A stretch of DNA of 64,000 bases from Abyssalbus ytuae (GCF_022807975.1 NZ_CP094358.1:3968001-4032000), one strand, 5' to 3'. Positions 51,714-61,446 are shown, counted from the stretch's first letter. The notes: generated from the letters alone by a model not told the origin. A program made the numbers and translations.

Positions 51714-51725
51714 TAAATTACAGTA

Positions 51726-52505
51726 CTAGAATTTCTCAAAGGCACCCAGGCCAAAAAGAGCAAAATCGTATTTAACCGGGTCAACGTGGTCCATTATCCG
51801 TAACTCATTGTCCAGCTCGGCCAGGGCTTTAGCATCATTTTGTTTTCTTTTCAGCAGGCCAAGTTTACGGGCAATATTGCCTGTATGTACATCTAAAGGA
51901 CAAGATAATTGTGAAGGGTAGATTTTTTCCCAAATCCCAAAATCCACACCTGCGTTGTCTTTGCGTACCATCCACCGTAAAAACATATTAATACGTTTTG
52001 CCGAGGAACCTTTTGAAGGATCAGAGATATGTTTTAAGGTCCTTTTCAAATGAGGCGTCTCGAAAAATATTTGTTTGAATTGGGTTATTGAAGGTTGTAA
52101 AGAGTTTTTTTCTGCATGTTCGGCAAAGATATTTTCCAGCCCGTTATAATGTATATAGATGTGTTGTAAACTCTTTATAAACTGAATAAAGTCATGACCG
52201 TTAAAAGTACGGTGAACAAATTTTTCTAAGGGCATTAAATCTTTTTCGCTATGGTTTAAAACAAAGTCATAAGGAGAATTGTCCATAAAGGCCATCATTC
52301 TTTTTGCATTGGTAATAATACTTTTTCGATTACCCCAGGCAATGGTGGCACTTAAAAAGGCAGAAATTTCAATATCTTCTTTTAAACTGAAAGAATGTGG
52401 TATTTGAATGGGGTCGGTTTCAATAAAACGGAAATGATTGTATTCTGTCACCTTTTCATCCAAAAACTCTTTCAGGTCAGATTTTTTTAAATATGTGGTA
52501 TTCAC
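51726..52505 (-). CDS. TIGR02757 (DUF2400) family protein
   Basis: A 259-residue cytoplasmic protein of a widespread family without known function. Motifs: IQIPHSFSLKEDIEISAFLS (about 33-52), AWGNRKSIITNAKRMM (about 56-71), MFLRWMVRKDNAGVDFGIW (about 173-191) and CPLDVHTGNIARKLGL (about 203-218). The last segment (LDVHTGNIARKLG) resembles the PVDTHIHRLMYRWGL segment of endonuclease III, which hints at a helix-hairpin-helix relation, but this is speculative. It starts 26 bp after the LolD-type gene on the same strand. Confidence 0.82.
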   Translation of the reverse strand: MNTTYLKKSDLKEFLDEKVTEYNHFRFIETDPIQIPHSFSLKEDIEISAFLSATIAWGNRKSIITNAKRMMAFMDNSPYDFVLNHSEKDLMPLEKFVHRTFNGHDFIQFIKSLQHIYIHYNGLENIFAEHAEKNSLQPSITQFKQIFFETPHLKRTLKHISDPSKGSSAKRINMFLRWMVRKDNAGVDFGIWEKIYPSQLSCPLDVHTGNIARKLGLLKRKQNDAKALAELDNELRIMDHVDPVKYDFALFGLGAFEKF

Positions 52506-52531
52506 TGTATAAATTTAGCAGGGGATATTTC

Positions 52532-53191
52532 TCAGATTATTTTTCCATCTATCATAGTTAATTTCCTGTCTGCCATATCGGCCAGTTCTTCATTGTGTGT
52601 CACAATCACAAAGGTTTGACCGAATTTGTCCCGCAATTCAAAAAATAATTTATGTAGTTTATCGGCACTTTCCGAGTCTAAATTGCCACTGGGTTCATCA
52701 GCAAAAACCACCGATGGATTATTTATTAAGGCCCTTGCCACCGCAACTCTTTGCTGTTCTCCTCCCGAAAGCTCGTTCGGTTTATGGTCATATCTGTGCG
52801 ATAATCCTAAAAAATCCAGAAGTTTTTTAGCTCTTTTTTCGGCTTCGTCCCGATTTGTTTTTTTTATAAAAGCGGGAATGCAAACATTCTCCAGGGCTGT
52901 GAATTCAGGTAATAATTGATGAAACTGAAAAATAAAGCCTATATGTTCATTACGGAATTTTGCAAGTTCTTTATCAGATAAATGAGTTATTTCCTTATCA
53001 TTTATGATGAGCTTGCTGGGGTTTGTTTTATCCTGATTGTCTAAAGTACCCAGTATTTGCAGTAAAGTTGTTTTTCCGGCACCCGAAGCCCCTACAATAG
53101 ATATGATTTCACCTTTTTGTATATGGATATTTACCCCTTTTAATACTTCCAGTGATCCGTAAGATTTATGAATGTTTTCGGCTTTTATCAT
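52532..53191 (-). CDS. ABC transporter ATPase, LolD/MacB type
   Basis: A 219-residue ABC ATPase. Walker A is [12 protein letters not shown] (about 34-45), the Q-loop is [18 protein letters not shown], the signature is [15 protein letters not shown] (about 139-153) and Walker B is [18 protein letters not shown] (about 158-175). The SGNLDS D-loop and ENVxxPxxI motifs place it in the LolD/MacB (lipoprotein release or extrusion) group. The membrane partner is not in the window. Organised with the TIGR02757 gene downstream. Confidence 0.88.
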   Translation of the reverse strand: MIKAENIHKSYGSLEVLKGVNIHIQKGEIISIVGASGAGKTTLLQILGTLDNQDKTNPSKLIINDKEITHLSDKELAKFRNEHIGFIFQFHQLLPEFTALENVCIPAFIKKTNRDEAEKRAKKLLDFLGLSHRYDHKPNELSGGEQQRVAVARALINNPSVVFADEPSGNLDSESADKLHKLFFELRDKFGQTFVIVTHNEELADMADRKLTMIDGKII

Positions 53192-53373
53192 AAATTAATT
53201 TTATTGGGTGAAAGTAGTTAATTCATTAAACACTCCCAACAAATGAAGAAAAAAGTCGGGCAATATGTTATTATTTTTTATTCTTACCGACTTTATATAT
53301 CTAAAATTAGTACATTGTAAGTTACGTGTGTACAAATTAAAGCTAAAAAGAATCATTCTGTTTATATTTTTAA

Positions 53374-53381
53374 TACTTTTG
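53374..53381 (+). promoter_or_regulatory. -7 box of msrA-folE
   Basis: TACTTTTG at 53374-53381 matches TAnnTTTG, 18 bp before the msrA ATG. Confidence 0.42.
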
Positions 53382-53399
53382 TTAAACAAAAAATAGATT

Positions 53400-53957
53400 A
53401 TGGAAGAGAGAGAATTGGAAACCGCTATTTTTGCCGGAGGATGTTTTTGGTGTACTGAAGCTGTGTTCAGCAGGATAGAAGGAGTTGAAAATGTAGTGTC
53501 AGGATATACCGGCGGAAATATAAAGAACCCTGCTTACAGGGAAATATGTACAGGAAGGACCGGACATGCTGAAGCTGTTCAAATTACTTTTGATCCGGCT
53601 AAGGTTTCATTCAGGGGTTTACTGGAAGTTTTTTTTGCAACACATAATCCTACTACCCTTAACCAACAGGGAAATGATATAGGTTCGCAATACCGGTCTG
53701 CTGTATTTTATACCAGTAAAGAACAGCAGGAACAAGCAATATCATTTATTGAAATGCTGGAAGAAGAAAAAGTTTTTGAAAATAAAATTGTGACAGAAGT
53801 TACTGAAGCAAATACTTTTTATCTTGCAGAAGATTATCATCAGGATTATTACAAATTCAATAAAGATCAACCTTATTGTGAGGTAATTATTAGTCCTAAA
53901 TTAGAAAAACTGGAAAAGTATTATAAAAACAAATTGAAAAAAGCTGATGCCGTATAA
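53400..53957 (+). CDS. msrA: Peptide methionine sulfoxide reductase A
   Basis: Reduces the S form of methionine sulfoxide in proteins. The 185-residue cytoplasmic enzyme has the catalytic [11 protein letters not shown] motif (about 12-22), the substrate-binding [20 protein letters not shown] (about 72-91) and [10 protein letters not shown] (about 53-62). Cys15 is the sulfenic-acid-forming residue, and a cysteine in YCEVII near residue 160 may serve as the resolving one. The stop overlaps the folE start by 11 bp, so the two are translated together. Confidence 0.95.
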   Translation: MEERELETAIFAGGCFWCTEAVFSRIEGVENVVSGYTGGNIKNPAYREICTGRTGHAEAVQITFDPAKVSFRGLLEVFFATHNPTTLNQQGNDIGSQYRSAVFYTSKEQQEQAISFIEMLEEEKVFENKIVTEVTEANTFYLAEDYHQDYYKFNKDQPYCEVIISPKLEKLEKYYKNKLKKADAV

Positions 53958-54543
53958 AACATTTGAAGAATATAACATTAAAATAACTGATGAAGTCAGG
54001 GATCGATACAAGCGTATTATTGAAGAATTAGGTGAAGATACCGATAGGGAAGGTCTTCAAAAAACACCCGAACGTGCTGCCAAAGCCATGCAATTCCTCA
54101 CACAGGGATATTATCAGGATGCTTCGGCCATTTTGAAAAGTGCTATGTTTAAAGAAGACTACAATGAAATGGTTATTGTGAAGGATATTGAACTCTATTC
54201 CTTATGTGAACATCATATTTTACCTTTTTTCGGGAAAGCACATATAGCATACATACCTAACGGCTATATTGTTGGGTTAAGCAAATTACCCCGAATTGTA
54301 GATGTTTATGCACGGAGATTACAGGTACAGGAAAGATTGACTGAACAAATTCTTGAATGTATAAATGAAACTTTAAAGCCCCGTGGGGTGGCAGTGGTTA
54401 TTGAAGCTTCACATATGTGTATGATGATGAGGGGAGTGCAAAAGCAAAACTCTACAACTACTACTTCCGGATTCAGGGGGGCATTTGAAAAAATAGAAAC
54501 AAGAAATGAATTTCTTAAACTTATAAGTTCCAGTTTAGATTAA
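53947..54543 (+). CDS. folE: GTP cyclohydrolase I
   Basis: Converts GTP to 7,8-dihydroneopterin triphosphate for folate (and, in some bacteria, queuosine or tetrahydrobiopterin) synthesis. The 198-residue protein has the zinc ligands in [20 protein letters not shown] (about 77-96) and [10 protein letters not shown] (about 155-164), and [16 protein letters not shown] (about 37-52). All three zinc ligands of the type I enzyme are visible. It overlaps the msrA end by 11 bp. No other folate genes are in the window. Confidence 0.95.
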   Translation: MPYKTFEEYNIKITDEVRDRYKRIIEELGEDTDREGLQKTPERAAKAMQFLTQGYYQDASAILKSAMFKEDYNEMVIVKDIELYSLCEHHILPFFGKAHIAYIPNGYIVGLSKLPRIVDVYARRLQVQERLTEQILECINETLKPRGVAVVIEASHMCMMMRGVQKQNSTTTTSGFRGAFEKIETRNEFLKLISSSLD

Positions 54544-54591
54544 TTTTTGGCATCTTTATTGTTAATTATATGCTGAATAAAAAAATTAAAT

Positions 54592-54891
54592 ATGACAAAA
54601 GAAAAAGATAATAAGTATGGTAAACTGGCCATTGGCCTTATTGCAGATGCTTTGGGTTATGTTTCTTTTTTAATACCCGGGTTAGGTGAATTCACCGATG
54701 TGATTTTTGCTCCCTTATCTGCATGGTTAATGACCCGGTTATACAAAGGAAAAGCAGGCCAAATTGCCGGGGCGGTAGCTTTTATTGAAGAAATAGCTCC
54801 GGGCTTGGACATTATTCCCACCTTTACTTTAATGTGGCTTTATACGTATGTGTTTAAGGCTAAAAAAGCAGAAAAAATCCTTGAAGTATAA
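54592..54891 (+). CDS. Small conserved membrane protein, unknown
   Basis: A 99-residue protein with two or three hydrophobic segments (about 12-30, 32-47 and 72-88) separated by short polar loops. Central motif: FLIPGLGEFTDVIFAPLSAW; a related IEEIAPGLDIIPTFTLMWLY lies in the C-terminal half. This suggests an internal duplication of a PGLxxxxDxI unit, each copy with an acidic residue. I do not recognise a named family. It is preceded by folE on the same strand (48-bp gap) and followed by a terminator. Confidence 0.68.
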   Translation: MTKEKDNKYGKLAIGLIADALGYVSFLIPGLGEFTDVIFAPLSAWLMTRLYKGKAGQIAGAVAFIEEIAPGLDIIPTFTLMWLYTYVFKAKKAEKILEV

Positions 54892-54896
54892 ATAAT

Positions 54897-54922
54897 AAAA
54901 GCTCACAATCTCGTGAGCTTTT
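54897..54922. terminator. Bidirectional terminator
   Basis: A 10-bp perfect stem AAAAGCTCAC / GTGAGCTTTT lies between convergent genes. Confidence 0.85.
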
Positions 54923-54946
54923 ATTTGTATGGTTAATCCCTTTGTA

Positions 54947-57900
54947 TTAATCTTCAACATAAGGAGAACCTGCATTTTTCATGTCTTTATACAGAGTATC
55001 CATTCTGCTTTTTATCAATTCAAATTTCTGGGAAATATCTTTTAACTGATTATTTATTATATCCATACTTTTTTTGTGAGTTTCTGTGGGGCCATAAGTT
55101 GACCTGTTTAACCCGATATACAATGAAAACATTCTGTCATTAATTGTGGGTTTGGTTTTTTCGCCCACTTGTATTTTAGATTGATTGCCATTTAATTCAA
55201 TATTAAGTTTTTTAATACCCTGGTGTATATTGTATAATCGTTTATCAAAATCTCCAGGTTGTGCCTGGGTATACTTTAATGCTCTTTGAAGTGCTTCTCC
55301 TCTTTGAAGTGCTTTTTCCATTTCTATATTCAAGCCACTGATTTTCCCTGTCAGCTCTTCATAGTTCCTCCAAAAACCTGCTGATTCTTCATGGGAGATA
55401 CTTTCCAAAGCCCCTTTTTTCAAAGGCTTAACATTAAAAGTTATAGGATCTGACAGCAGTGTAGATTCACCATTTATTATTTGATATAAGGTAGCGGTAT
55501 ATTTTCCCGGTGGAGCTAAAAGCCCCTGAGGTTCTCCGTATGGAAATTCTTGTTTTTTTAGTTTAATTGCATCAGAGGCAGGGTAGCGTAAATCCCAGGC
55601 TATCCTGTGAAAGCCTGCCGTTACAGGAGCTTCAATTTTTCTAATGATATGGTTTTTACTGTTGGTTATTGTCAGAATAATTTTTGGGGACTCTTCAATA
55701 CGTTCATCTTCAACTGTATCCCAGCCCGGAAAGGTAATATCTTTTTGGCGTAATTTCTTTTCAGATGCTTTTCTCAGTTCCTTATTAGTTTTCAAACTGT
55801 CTTTTAAATAATAGGTAAAAACAGCGCCGAAAGGAGGATTCGGTGCGGAGAAATGACCAGCGCCTTGTGAGCCTTTAAGATCATCAAAATCTAAATGAGC
55901 CCTGGGGATATACCACCATGCATCCCGGGTAGGAAAAAGAATAACTTTTTCCTGTAATTTTTCGTTTGTAATATTTCTTAAGGGTGTATAGTCATCCAAA
56001 ACAAAAAAACCTCTTCCAAAAGATGCCCCGATGAGGTCATTTTCTCTTCTTTGTATAGCTAAATCCCTGAAAGAAATGGTGGGTACACCTCCTTTAAGTT
56101 TAATCCATTTACCCCCGCCGTCTACCGTAAAATATATGCCAAATTCAGTTGCTGCAAATAATAGTTGGGGATTCACATGATCTTGTACCAACCTCCAGAT
56201 GAGGGTTCTGTCGGGTAAATTACTCCTTATTGATTTCCATGTTATGCCTTTATCCGTACTTTTTAATAAATACGGAGTAAAGTCACCATATTTATGATTG
56301 TCTAAAGCTACATAAACAGTGTTTGCATCAAACAGGTCGGCTTTTATATCATTAACAAAGGCAGTAGAAGGGACACCTGGTAGTGTATTTACATCAATTT
56401 TTTTCCAGTCATTATCGCCATTTTTTACTTGTATATACCCGTCATCTGTTCCTGCATAAAGCAACCCTTCCTCAACAGGTGATTCTGCAAGGGAAGTAAT
56501 CGTATTGTAATTGGACATAGCTAAAAAGTCCCACGGAGCATCCCAGGATTGTTTTTTCCCCATGATGGGTAATTCAATACGCTCCTGATTTTTTGTAAGG
56601 TCTCCTGAAATAGCAGTCCATTCATTGCCTCTGTTTTCCGATTTCCAAACTCTTTGAGAAGCAAAATAAATACGGGTAGGAGAGTGGGGACTTACCAATA
56701 TGGGTGAATCCCAGTTAAAGCGTTCGTAGTTTTCATTTTCTCCTGGTTGAGGTTGAATATCTATTACCTCTCCGGTAGATAGATCAATTCTGGAGAGAGT
56801 TCCTTCCTGGCGTTCCCCATACATAATATTTGGATTTCCCGGTTCGGTCGCGGGTTGATGACCATCCCAATCCAGTACAATTTTCCAATCGGAATTCTGA
56901 ATTCCATTTGCATTATCTGTTCTGCTTGGTCCTCCCTGGGTACTATTGTCCTGGGTTCCTCCGTAAATATTATAAAACGGCCCGGCATCATCCACGGCAA
57001 CTTTGTAAAACTGGGTAACCGGAAGGTTATTGAAAAATCTCCAGTTTTCAGCTAAATCATAGGTTTCATAAAGGCCGCCGTCGGTGCCTACCAGCAAATA
57101 ATCAGGATCACTTTTCTTAAAAGCAATTGCATGATTATCGGAATGTTTAAATTCTTCTTTCATCCGTTTGAAAGTTTTGCCGCCATCATCCGATATTTGC
57201 ATTCTTACATCAACCAAATAAAGTTTTTCAAATTGATGCGGGGAAGCATATAATTCCTGATAATAATGAGGGCCTGTGGCGCCTGAAACCGCATCTGATT
57301 GTTTTTTCCAGGTAGCTCCCTGGTCCGCAGATCGATAAACTCCTCCGGTTCTCCTATCCAGTTCAATCGCAGCATAAATTATATCAGGTTTTTGAGGAGA
57401 AATAGCCAGACCTATTTTACCCATCCATGAAGTAGGTAACCCTTTTTCCAGTTTTTCCCATGTTTCGCCGCCATCTGTACTTTTATAAATGCCTGATCCG
57501 GGTCCCCCGCCCATATATGCGGCTACGGTTCTGTGTCTTTGCCATGTAGCGGCATACAATTGATCGGGATTTCGTGGATCAATCACTATATCAGTAACAC
57601 CAATCCATTCTTTATCGCCCAAAGTTTTTATCCAGGTTTCACCCCCATCAGTTGATTTATACAACCCCCTGTCACCACCTTTACTCCATAAAGGACCCTG
57701 TGCTGCTACCCAAATTATATCAGAATTTTCAGGGTGAACAATTATTTTAGAAATGTGTTCTGAATTTTTTAACCCCATATTGACCCATGAGGCTCCTCTG
57801 TCTGTACTTTTGTAAACCCCATCTCCGTAGGCAACATGTCTTCCCCCAACGTTTTCTCCGGTTCCAACCCAAATAATATTAGTATTATTGGGATCTATAG

Positions 57901-58216
57901 TGACACATCCTGTAGAATAAGAAGCCTGATCATCAAAAACAGGATTCCAGGTTACACCTGCATTTTCAGTTTTCCAAACCCCGCCAGAACCTACCGCTAC
58001 ATACCATATGTTTTCGTCATGGGGATGGATGGCTATATCAGCAATGCGTCCCGACATAAATGCGGGGCCTATATTTCTTAATTTGATTCCTGTAAACACC
58101 GAGTCAGATAATGATGAGTTATCTGATTGTTTTCCTTTGTATTTTCTTTGTCCGAATGATTGAATTCCCACCAGCAATAGAAGTGTTGACAGGAGCATGG
58201 TAAATGTTAGTTTCAT
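54947..58216 (-). CDS. Large exported BNR/sortilin-like repeat protein
   Basis: 1089 residues from the ATG at 58216. Codons upstream of it would put charged residues before a clear signal peptide (MKLTFTMLLSTLLLLVGIQSFG). Residues about 30-750 contain Asp-box repeats of the type STDGGETW or STDRGASW in two propellers, as in the sortilin/Vps10-like glycosyl-hydrolase-fold family. Residues about 850-950 are a beta-sandwich with the LLAPPGKYTATLYQ motif, and the last 120 are helical. Family members are called 'glycosyl hydrolase' by homology only. It is probably a periplasmic or surface protein; binding of peptides or glycans is as likely as hydrolysis. Confidence 0.82.
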   Translation of the reverse strand: MKLTFTMLLSTLLLLVGIQSFGQRKYKGKQSDNSSLSDSVFTGIKLRNIGPAFMSGRIADIAIHPHDENIWYVAVGSGGVWKTENAGVTWNPVFDDQASYSTGCVTIDPNNTNIIWVGTGENVGGRHVAYGDGVYKSTDRGASWVNMGLKNSEHISKIIVHPENSDIIWVAAQGPLWSKGGDRGLYKSTDGGETWIKTLGDKEWIGVTDIVIDPRNPDQLYAATWQRHRTVAAYMGGGPGSGIYKSTDGGETWEKLEKGLPTSWMGKIGLAISPQKPDIIYAAIELDRRTGGVYRSADQGATWKKQSDAVSGATGPHYYQELYASPHQFEKLYLVDVRMQISDDGGKTFKRMKEEFKHSDNHAIAFKKSDPDYLLVGTDGGLYETYDLAENWRFFNNLPVTQFYKVAVDDAGPFYNIYGGTQDNSTQGGPSRTDNANGIQNSDWKIVLDWDGHQPATEPGNPNIMYGERQEGTLSRIDLSTGEVIDIQPQPGENENYERFNWDSPILVSPHSPTRIYFASQRVWKSENRGNEWTAISGDLTKNQERIELPIMGKKQSWDAPWDFLAMSNYNTITSLAESPVEEGLLYAGTDDGYIQVKNGDNDWKKIDVNTLPGVPSTAFVNDIKADLFDANTVYVALDNHKYGDFTPYLLKSTDKGITWKSIRSNLPDRTLIWRLVQDHVNPQLLFAATEFGIYFTVDGGGKWIKLKGGVPTISFRDLAIQRRENDLIGASFGRGFFVLDDYTPLRNITNEKLQEKVILFPTRDAWWYIPRAHLDFDDLKGSQGAGHFSAPNPPFGAVFTYYLKDSLKTNKELRKASEKKLRQKDITFPGWDTVEDERIEESPKIILTITNSKNHIIRKIEAPVTAGFHRIAWDLRYPASDAIKLKKQEFPYGEPQGLLAPPGKYTATLYQIINGESTLLSDPITFNVKPLKKGALESISHEESAGFWRNYEELTGKISGLNIEMEKALQRGEALQRALKYTQAQPGDFDKRLYNIHQGIKKLNIELNGNQSKIQVGEKTKPTINDRMFSLYIGLNRSTYGPTETHKKSMDIINNQLKDISQKFELIKSRMDTLYKDMKNAGSPYVED

Positions 58217-58283
58217 TATATAGTGAGTTATAAATGGTTGATAATGTTCCAATAAAAATACTTAAAAGTCTTTTATAAAGTAA

Positions 58284-58311
58284 AAAAAGCTCACAATATT
58301 GTAAGCTTTTT
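58284..58311. terminator. Terminator-like hairpin
   Basis: Arms AAAAAGCTCACAAT and ATTGTAAGCTTTTT with one mismatch, upstream of the 1089-residue gene and downstream (in minus direction) of the 98-residue gene. Confidence 0.72.
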
Positions 58312-58372
58312 ATTTGAGATAATCTTATTTATACGGAAATCATATTCCTGGCAATATTATAAAACAGGAGAA

Positions 58373-58669
58373 TTATTTAATTTTTATCCCCATTTTGTTT
58401 AGCATCTTTTTTTCGAATGCCCAAAAGAATTTAAATTGGCCGAATAACCAACCAAACAAGATAAGCAACACCTGGTAAACAGGAAAAATCAGTAAAATTC
58501 TAATAAACCAGTAGAACCATATGTTGGTGTTTTGCTTGTTTATACCAATAAATTCAGTAAGAGGGCTTGCGATTTTGGCAGCTGTGGATCCGGTAATTGC
58601 AAAAACAATAAAAATTATAAGCAATTGAAAATTAGAATTTATACCCCACCGTTTTTTAAGCTTGTCCAT
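58373..58669 (-). CDS. Small membrane protein, DUF6787-like
   Basis: A 98-residue protein starting MDKLKKRWGINSNFQLLIIF. It has two transmembrane helices (about 15-33 and 50-75) and a basic end (KKMLNKMGIKIK). The KLKKRWGIxSNxQLxII opening and the FGQFKFFWAFEKKM segment match a small Bacteroidota family that I believe is DUF6787. The function is unknown. It is followed by a terminator and preceded by the lipoprotein gene with a 37-bp gap. Confidence 0.68.
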   Translation of the reverse strand: MDKLKKRWGINSNFQLLIIFIVFAITGSTAAKIASPLTEFIGINKQNTNIWFYWFIRILLIFPVYQVLLILFGWLFGQFKFFWAFEKKMLNKMGIKIK

Positions 58670-58706
58670 TTAATTTATTTTCAACTGTAAAGATAAAAAG
58701 ATAATC

Positions 58707-59165
58707 TTAATTAAGGCGTGGGAAAAATGGTCCTAACCTTTGATTGTATTTACGTTGAAAATATAAGAAGTAATTGTATAGCTGGTAATTAACTTCATAA
58801 CCATAGTCAATATCCGGATCATAATTTATTTGCATCTCATACAAATTAGGATTATATCGGGATGGATTTAAAACTCGTTGATTCCAGTTTATTACATAAA
58901 TCTGATTTCTGTTTTCCATAAATTGCTGTGAATAGTAACCTCTGGACATTGCTATGCTGTTTAACCATGTATAAAATCCCGGGTCAATTATGATTATTTC
59001 GTATTCAACACTATCATTTGCAATTTTAACAGGTTCTCCTTTCTGGGAGTTGAAGGCTTCTTTCTCGGCATTAGTTATGTTTAAATTTTCATTATTATTT
59101 GTGTGAGATGAACCACAACTTGAAAAAATAATCACAAAAATTAATATGCCGCATAAATATTTCAT
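58707..59165 (-). CDS. Small lipoprotein, DUF6146-like
   Basis: A 152-residue lipoprotein; the lipobox is at SSCGSS (Cys17). The mature protein is rich in Tyr and Asn and contains YEIIIIDPGFYTWLNSIAMS (about 55-74), SQQFMENRNQIYVINWNQRV and a C-terminal NYQLYNYFLYFQRKYNQRLG segment. This looks like the DUF6146 family of Bacteroidota, an assignment from memory. It has no predicted enzymatic motif. Confidence 0.7.
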   Translation of the reverse strand: MKYLCGILIFVIIFSSCGSSHTNNNENLNITNAEKEAFNSQKGEPVKIANDSVEYEIIIIDPGFYTWLNSIAMSRGYYSQQFMENRNQIYVINWNQRVLNPSRYNPNLYEMQINYDPDIDYGYEVNYQLYNYFLYFQRKYNQRLGPFFPRLN

Positions 59166-59194
59166 ACTATAACACTTTACTTAAAGGTACAAAA

Positions 59195-59219
59195 AAAGCC
59201 GAAAATTGCTTTCGGCTTT
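59195..59219. terminator. Terminator
   Basis: Arms AAAGCCGAAA / TTTCGGCTTT with a 5-base loop lie between two minus-strand genes. The A-tract upstream reads as a T-run on the minus strand, so it ends the DUF937 gene. Confidence 0.8.
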
Positions 59220-59244
59220 AGTATAATTTTAATATGTAAAACTC

Positions 59245-59883
59245 TTATTTTTTACCAAATAAGCCTCCTAATATGCCTCCAAGGCCACTTCGTTTTTTTC
59301 CACCGCTTAGCACCATTCCGGCCACATCATCAATTACACTTCCATCGCCGTCGGCATCGAGGATGGTTTCAATAAAACTTCTTTCACTTTTAGCTGAACT
59401 TCCACCTAATAACCCCCCTAGTAAACCTCCTAAACCATTTGCACTACTAACATTTTGTTGCCTGGTTTGTTTTCCTAAATATCCCATTAATATAGGAGCA
59501 GCAATTTTTAAAATTTGTGAAACCGTACCAGCATCCAGACCGGATTTTTCACTTATCGCATTTTGAACAGGAGCCTGCTTTGTACCCAATACATGGCCAA
59601 GTATACCAGCACCATCTTGCAAAACATCATTATCCACACCACCACTAAACAAACTTCCAAGGTTGTCTAAAATACTACCGTCATGTTTCCCACTCAAAGC
59701 ACCCATTAATCCTTCGGCTCCTTGCTGAGTTGAAGCGTTTCTTTGCATAGCTCCCATTAATACTGGTAAAGCCATGGTCAAAACATCAGATGTTTTGCTT
59801 TGTGAAGCTCCTGTTTGGCCACTTACTCCTCCAATAATTTGTTTACCGAGGTCACTATTTAATAAATCTAAAATTCCGGACAT
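59245..59883 (-). CDS. DUF937-family protein
   Basis: 212 residues from the ATG at 59883 (MSGILDLLNSDLGKQIIGGV); an upstream ATG eight codons earlier is less likely, as the conserved family start is MSGILDLL. Glycine-rich repeats such as GLGGLLGGLLGG (about 155-166) occur, as do two helical blocks with VLTMALPVLMGAMQRNAS and LKIAAPILMGYLGKQTRQQN. A DADGDGSVIDD loop (about 180-190) looks like a calcium-binding EF-hand loop, placed just before the end. The function is unknown. Cytoplasmic by sequence. Confidence 0.82.
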   Translation of the reverse strand: MSGILDLLNSDLGKQIIGGVSGQTGASQSKTSDVLTMALPVLMGAMQRNASTQQGAEGLMGALSGKHDGSILDNLGSLFSGGVDNDVLQDGAGILGHVLGTKQAPVQNAISEKSGLDAGTVSQILKIAAPILMGYLGKQTRQQNVSSANGLGGLLGGLLGGSSAKSERSFIETILDADGDGSVIDDVAGMVLSGGKKRSGLGGILGGLFGKK

Positions 59884-60007
59884 TTTTATTTTTTTTATGA
59901 TTAACACTCCAAGTTAATGAAAAGACATCTAAATTATAGGTGATAAGGCAGGCAAAATTTTAATTCGATAAAATGTAGGTTTATATCTATGTAATGCAGG
60001 ATTAATA

Positions 60008-60028
60008 ATCAGATTATTATAATCTGAT
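60008..60028. promoter_or_regulatory. Inverted repeat, possible operator
   Basis: Arms ATCAGATTA and TAATCTGAT are exact reverse complements around TTA. There is no T-run. Confidence 0.35.
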
Positions 60029-60115
60029 AAAATTACTGGCATAAGAACAAGTTATTATTCTTAATGAATAATTAATTTCGAAGATTGTTGTTTTTACGAT
60101 GATATATTTATCTTT

Positions 60116-60208
60116 TTAGATTCTTTTACCAGATAAATATTCATAAAGGCTAATAAGTGCAAATGCAATTAATCCAGCCATTAATCCTACAAGTATTTGT
60201 CCAATCAT
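60116..60208 (-). CDS. Possible 30-residue membrane peptide
   Basis: Sequence pattern: MIGQILVGLMAGLIAFALIS followed by a short basic tail ending SGKRI. It consists of one hydrophobic helix with small residues spaced four apart (GxxxG-like) and a positive C-terminus. That is a common layout of very small membrane proteins, and a random frame seldom has it. No promoter or upstream ribosome site is visible. Confidence is limited because short frames arise by chance. Confidence 0.38.
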   Translation of the reverse strand: MIGQILVGLMAGLIAFALISLYEYLSGKRI

Positions 60209-60442
60209 TTTAGCAAGTATTTAATGATATGAATTTAACTTTTGTTTAAGTTTATGAGAAAAAATATCGATGAACAAACTGTTAATTTGGTTCTAATGTA
60301 ATTTTTTAAATTTTACATTTACTAATCACCATCACAACTAATTGATTTTTAATTGATTAAATATATGAACTATATTATTTAATGATTAGTAATATATTTT
60401 TTACTTTCACATAATGATAAAATGGGATAGGTGAAAAACAAA

Positions 60443-60467
60443 AAACCGATGGGGTTACCATCGGTTT
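60443..60467 (-). terminator. Terminator of serA
   Basis: Arms AAACCGATGG / CCATCGGTTT with a 5-base loop. On the minus strand it is followed by a T-rich run. Confidence 0.82.
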
Positions 60468-60492
60468 ATAATTTATAAAAATTTTAAGGTAA

Positions 60493-61446
60493 TTACCTTT
60501 TCAATATTTTACTGATTTGATCTGCAAGTTCAGTACCGATTCTATCCTGCGCTTCATTTGTAGCAGCCCCAATGTGGGGGGTAAGAGAAATTTTATTGTG
60601 CATTAATACTTTTATTGCAGGAGTGGGCTCATTTTCAAACACATCTAAACCTGCAAAGGAAATTTTTTCTTTATCCAACGCATCCACCAACGCAACTTCA
60701 TCAATAACACCACCTCTTGCTGCATTAACAATACCTGCTCCATCTTTCATAATTTCAAATTCAGGCTTACCAATTACATAATCTTTTTGAGCAGGAACGT
60801 GTAGAGTGATAAAATCAGATTGTTTTAAAACTTCTTCTTTTGAGATGGTTTTAATATTGAAATTAATTTTTTGTCCATCAAAAAATTCCAAAGGGATATT
60901 AACTTCTTCTATGAAAGGGTCGTAAGCTATAACTTTCATACCCACACCTAAAGCTATTTTAGCTGTAGCCTGCCCAATTCTTCCTATTCCAATAACACCT
61001 AAAGTTTTTCCTCTAAGTTCAATTCCTGCAGCATATGCCTTTTTTAACTGGCCAAATTTGCTTTCGCCTTCTAAAGGCATATTTCTGTTGGCATCATATA
61101 GAAAACGAACACCACCAAATAAATGGGCAAAAACCAGCTCGGCTACAGATTCTGATGAAGCAGCAGGAGTGTTTATTACACTAAGGCCTTTATCTTTAGC
61201 ATATTGTACATCAATATTATCCATTCCAACTCCTCCACGACCGATTAGCTTTAAGGAAGGGCAGGAGTCAATAATATCTTTTCGTACTTTGGTAGCACTT
61301 CTTACAAGAATTGCGTCTACTTTATTTTCGTTAATATAATTTATAAGCTGTTCCTGGGCCACTTTGGTTGTAATCACTTCAAAACCTTCATTTTGAAGTG
61401 CATCAATCCCGCTTTGTGAAATCCCATCGTTTGCTAGTACTTTCAT
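60493..61446 (-). CDS. serA: D-3-phosphoglycerate dehydrogenase, short form
   Basis: First step of serine synthesis: oxidises 3-phosphoglycerate with NAD. The 317-residue protein has the Rossmann motif GVIGIGRIGQATAKIALGVGM (about 152-172) and the D-2-hydroxyacid-dehydrogenase residues: Arg in NAARGGVIDE, Glu in FENEP and His in THIGAATNEAQ. It ends after the dehydrogenase part, without the ACT or intervening regulatory domain found in long SerA. Serine feedback through an ACT domain is therefore absent. It lies 113 bp downstream of serC, which supports the assignment over other hydroxyacid dehydrogenases. Confidence 0.9.
   Translation of the reverse strand: MKVLANDGISQSGIDALQNEGFEVITTKVAQEQLINYINENKVDAILVRSATKVRKDIIDSCPSLKLIGRGGVGMDNIDVQYAKDKGLSVINTPAASSESVAELVFAHLFGGVRFLYDANRNMPLEGESKFGQLKKAYAAGIELRGKTLGVIGIGRIGQATAKIALGVGMKVIAYDPFIEEVNIPLEFFDGQKINFNIKTISKEEVLKQSDFITLHVPAQKDYVIGKPEFEIMKDGAGIVNAARGGVIDEVALVDALDKEKISFAGLDVFENEPTPAIKVLMHNKISLTPHIGAATNEAQDRIGTELADQISKILKR

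Larger units (their letters stand above)
59884..60492. other. 609-bp region with a very small open frame, hairpin and terminator
   Basis: It contains a perfect inverted repeat (60008-60028), a possible 30-codon membrane peptide gene (60116-60208), and a terminator (60443-60467) for serA. The A/T-rich stretch 60210-60440 shows nothing I can support. Confidence 0.5.
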
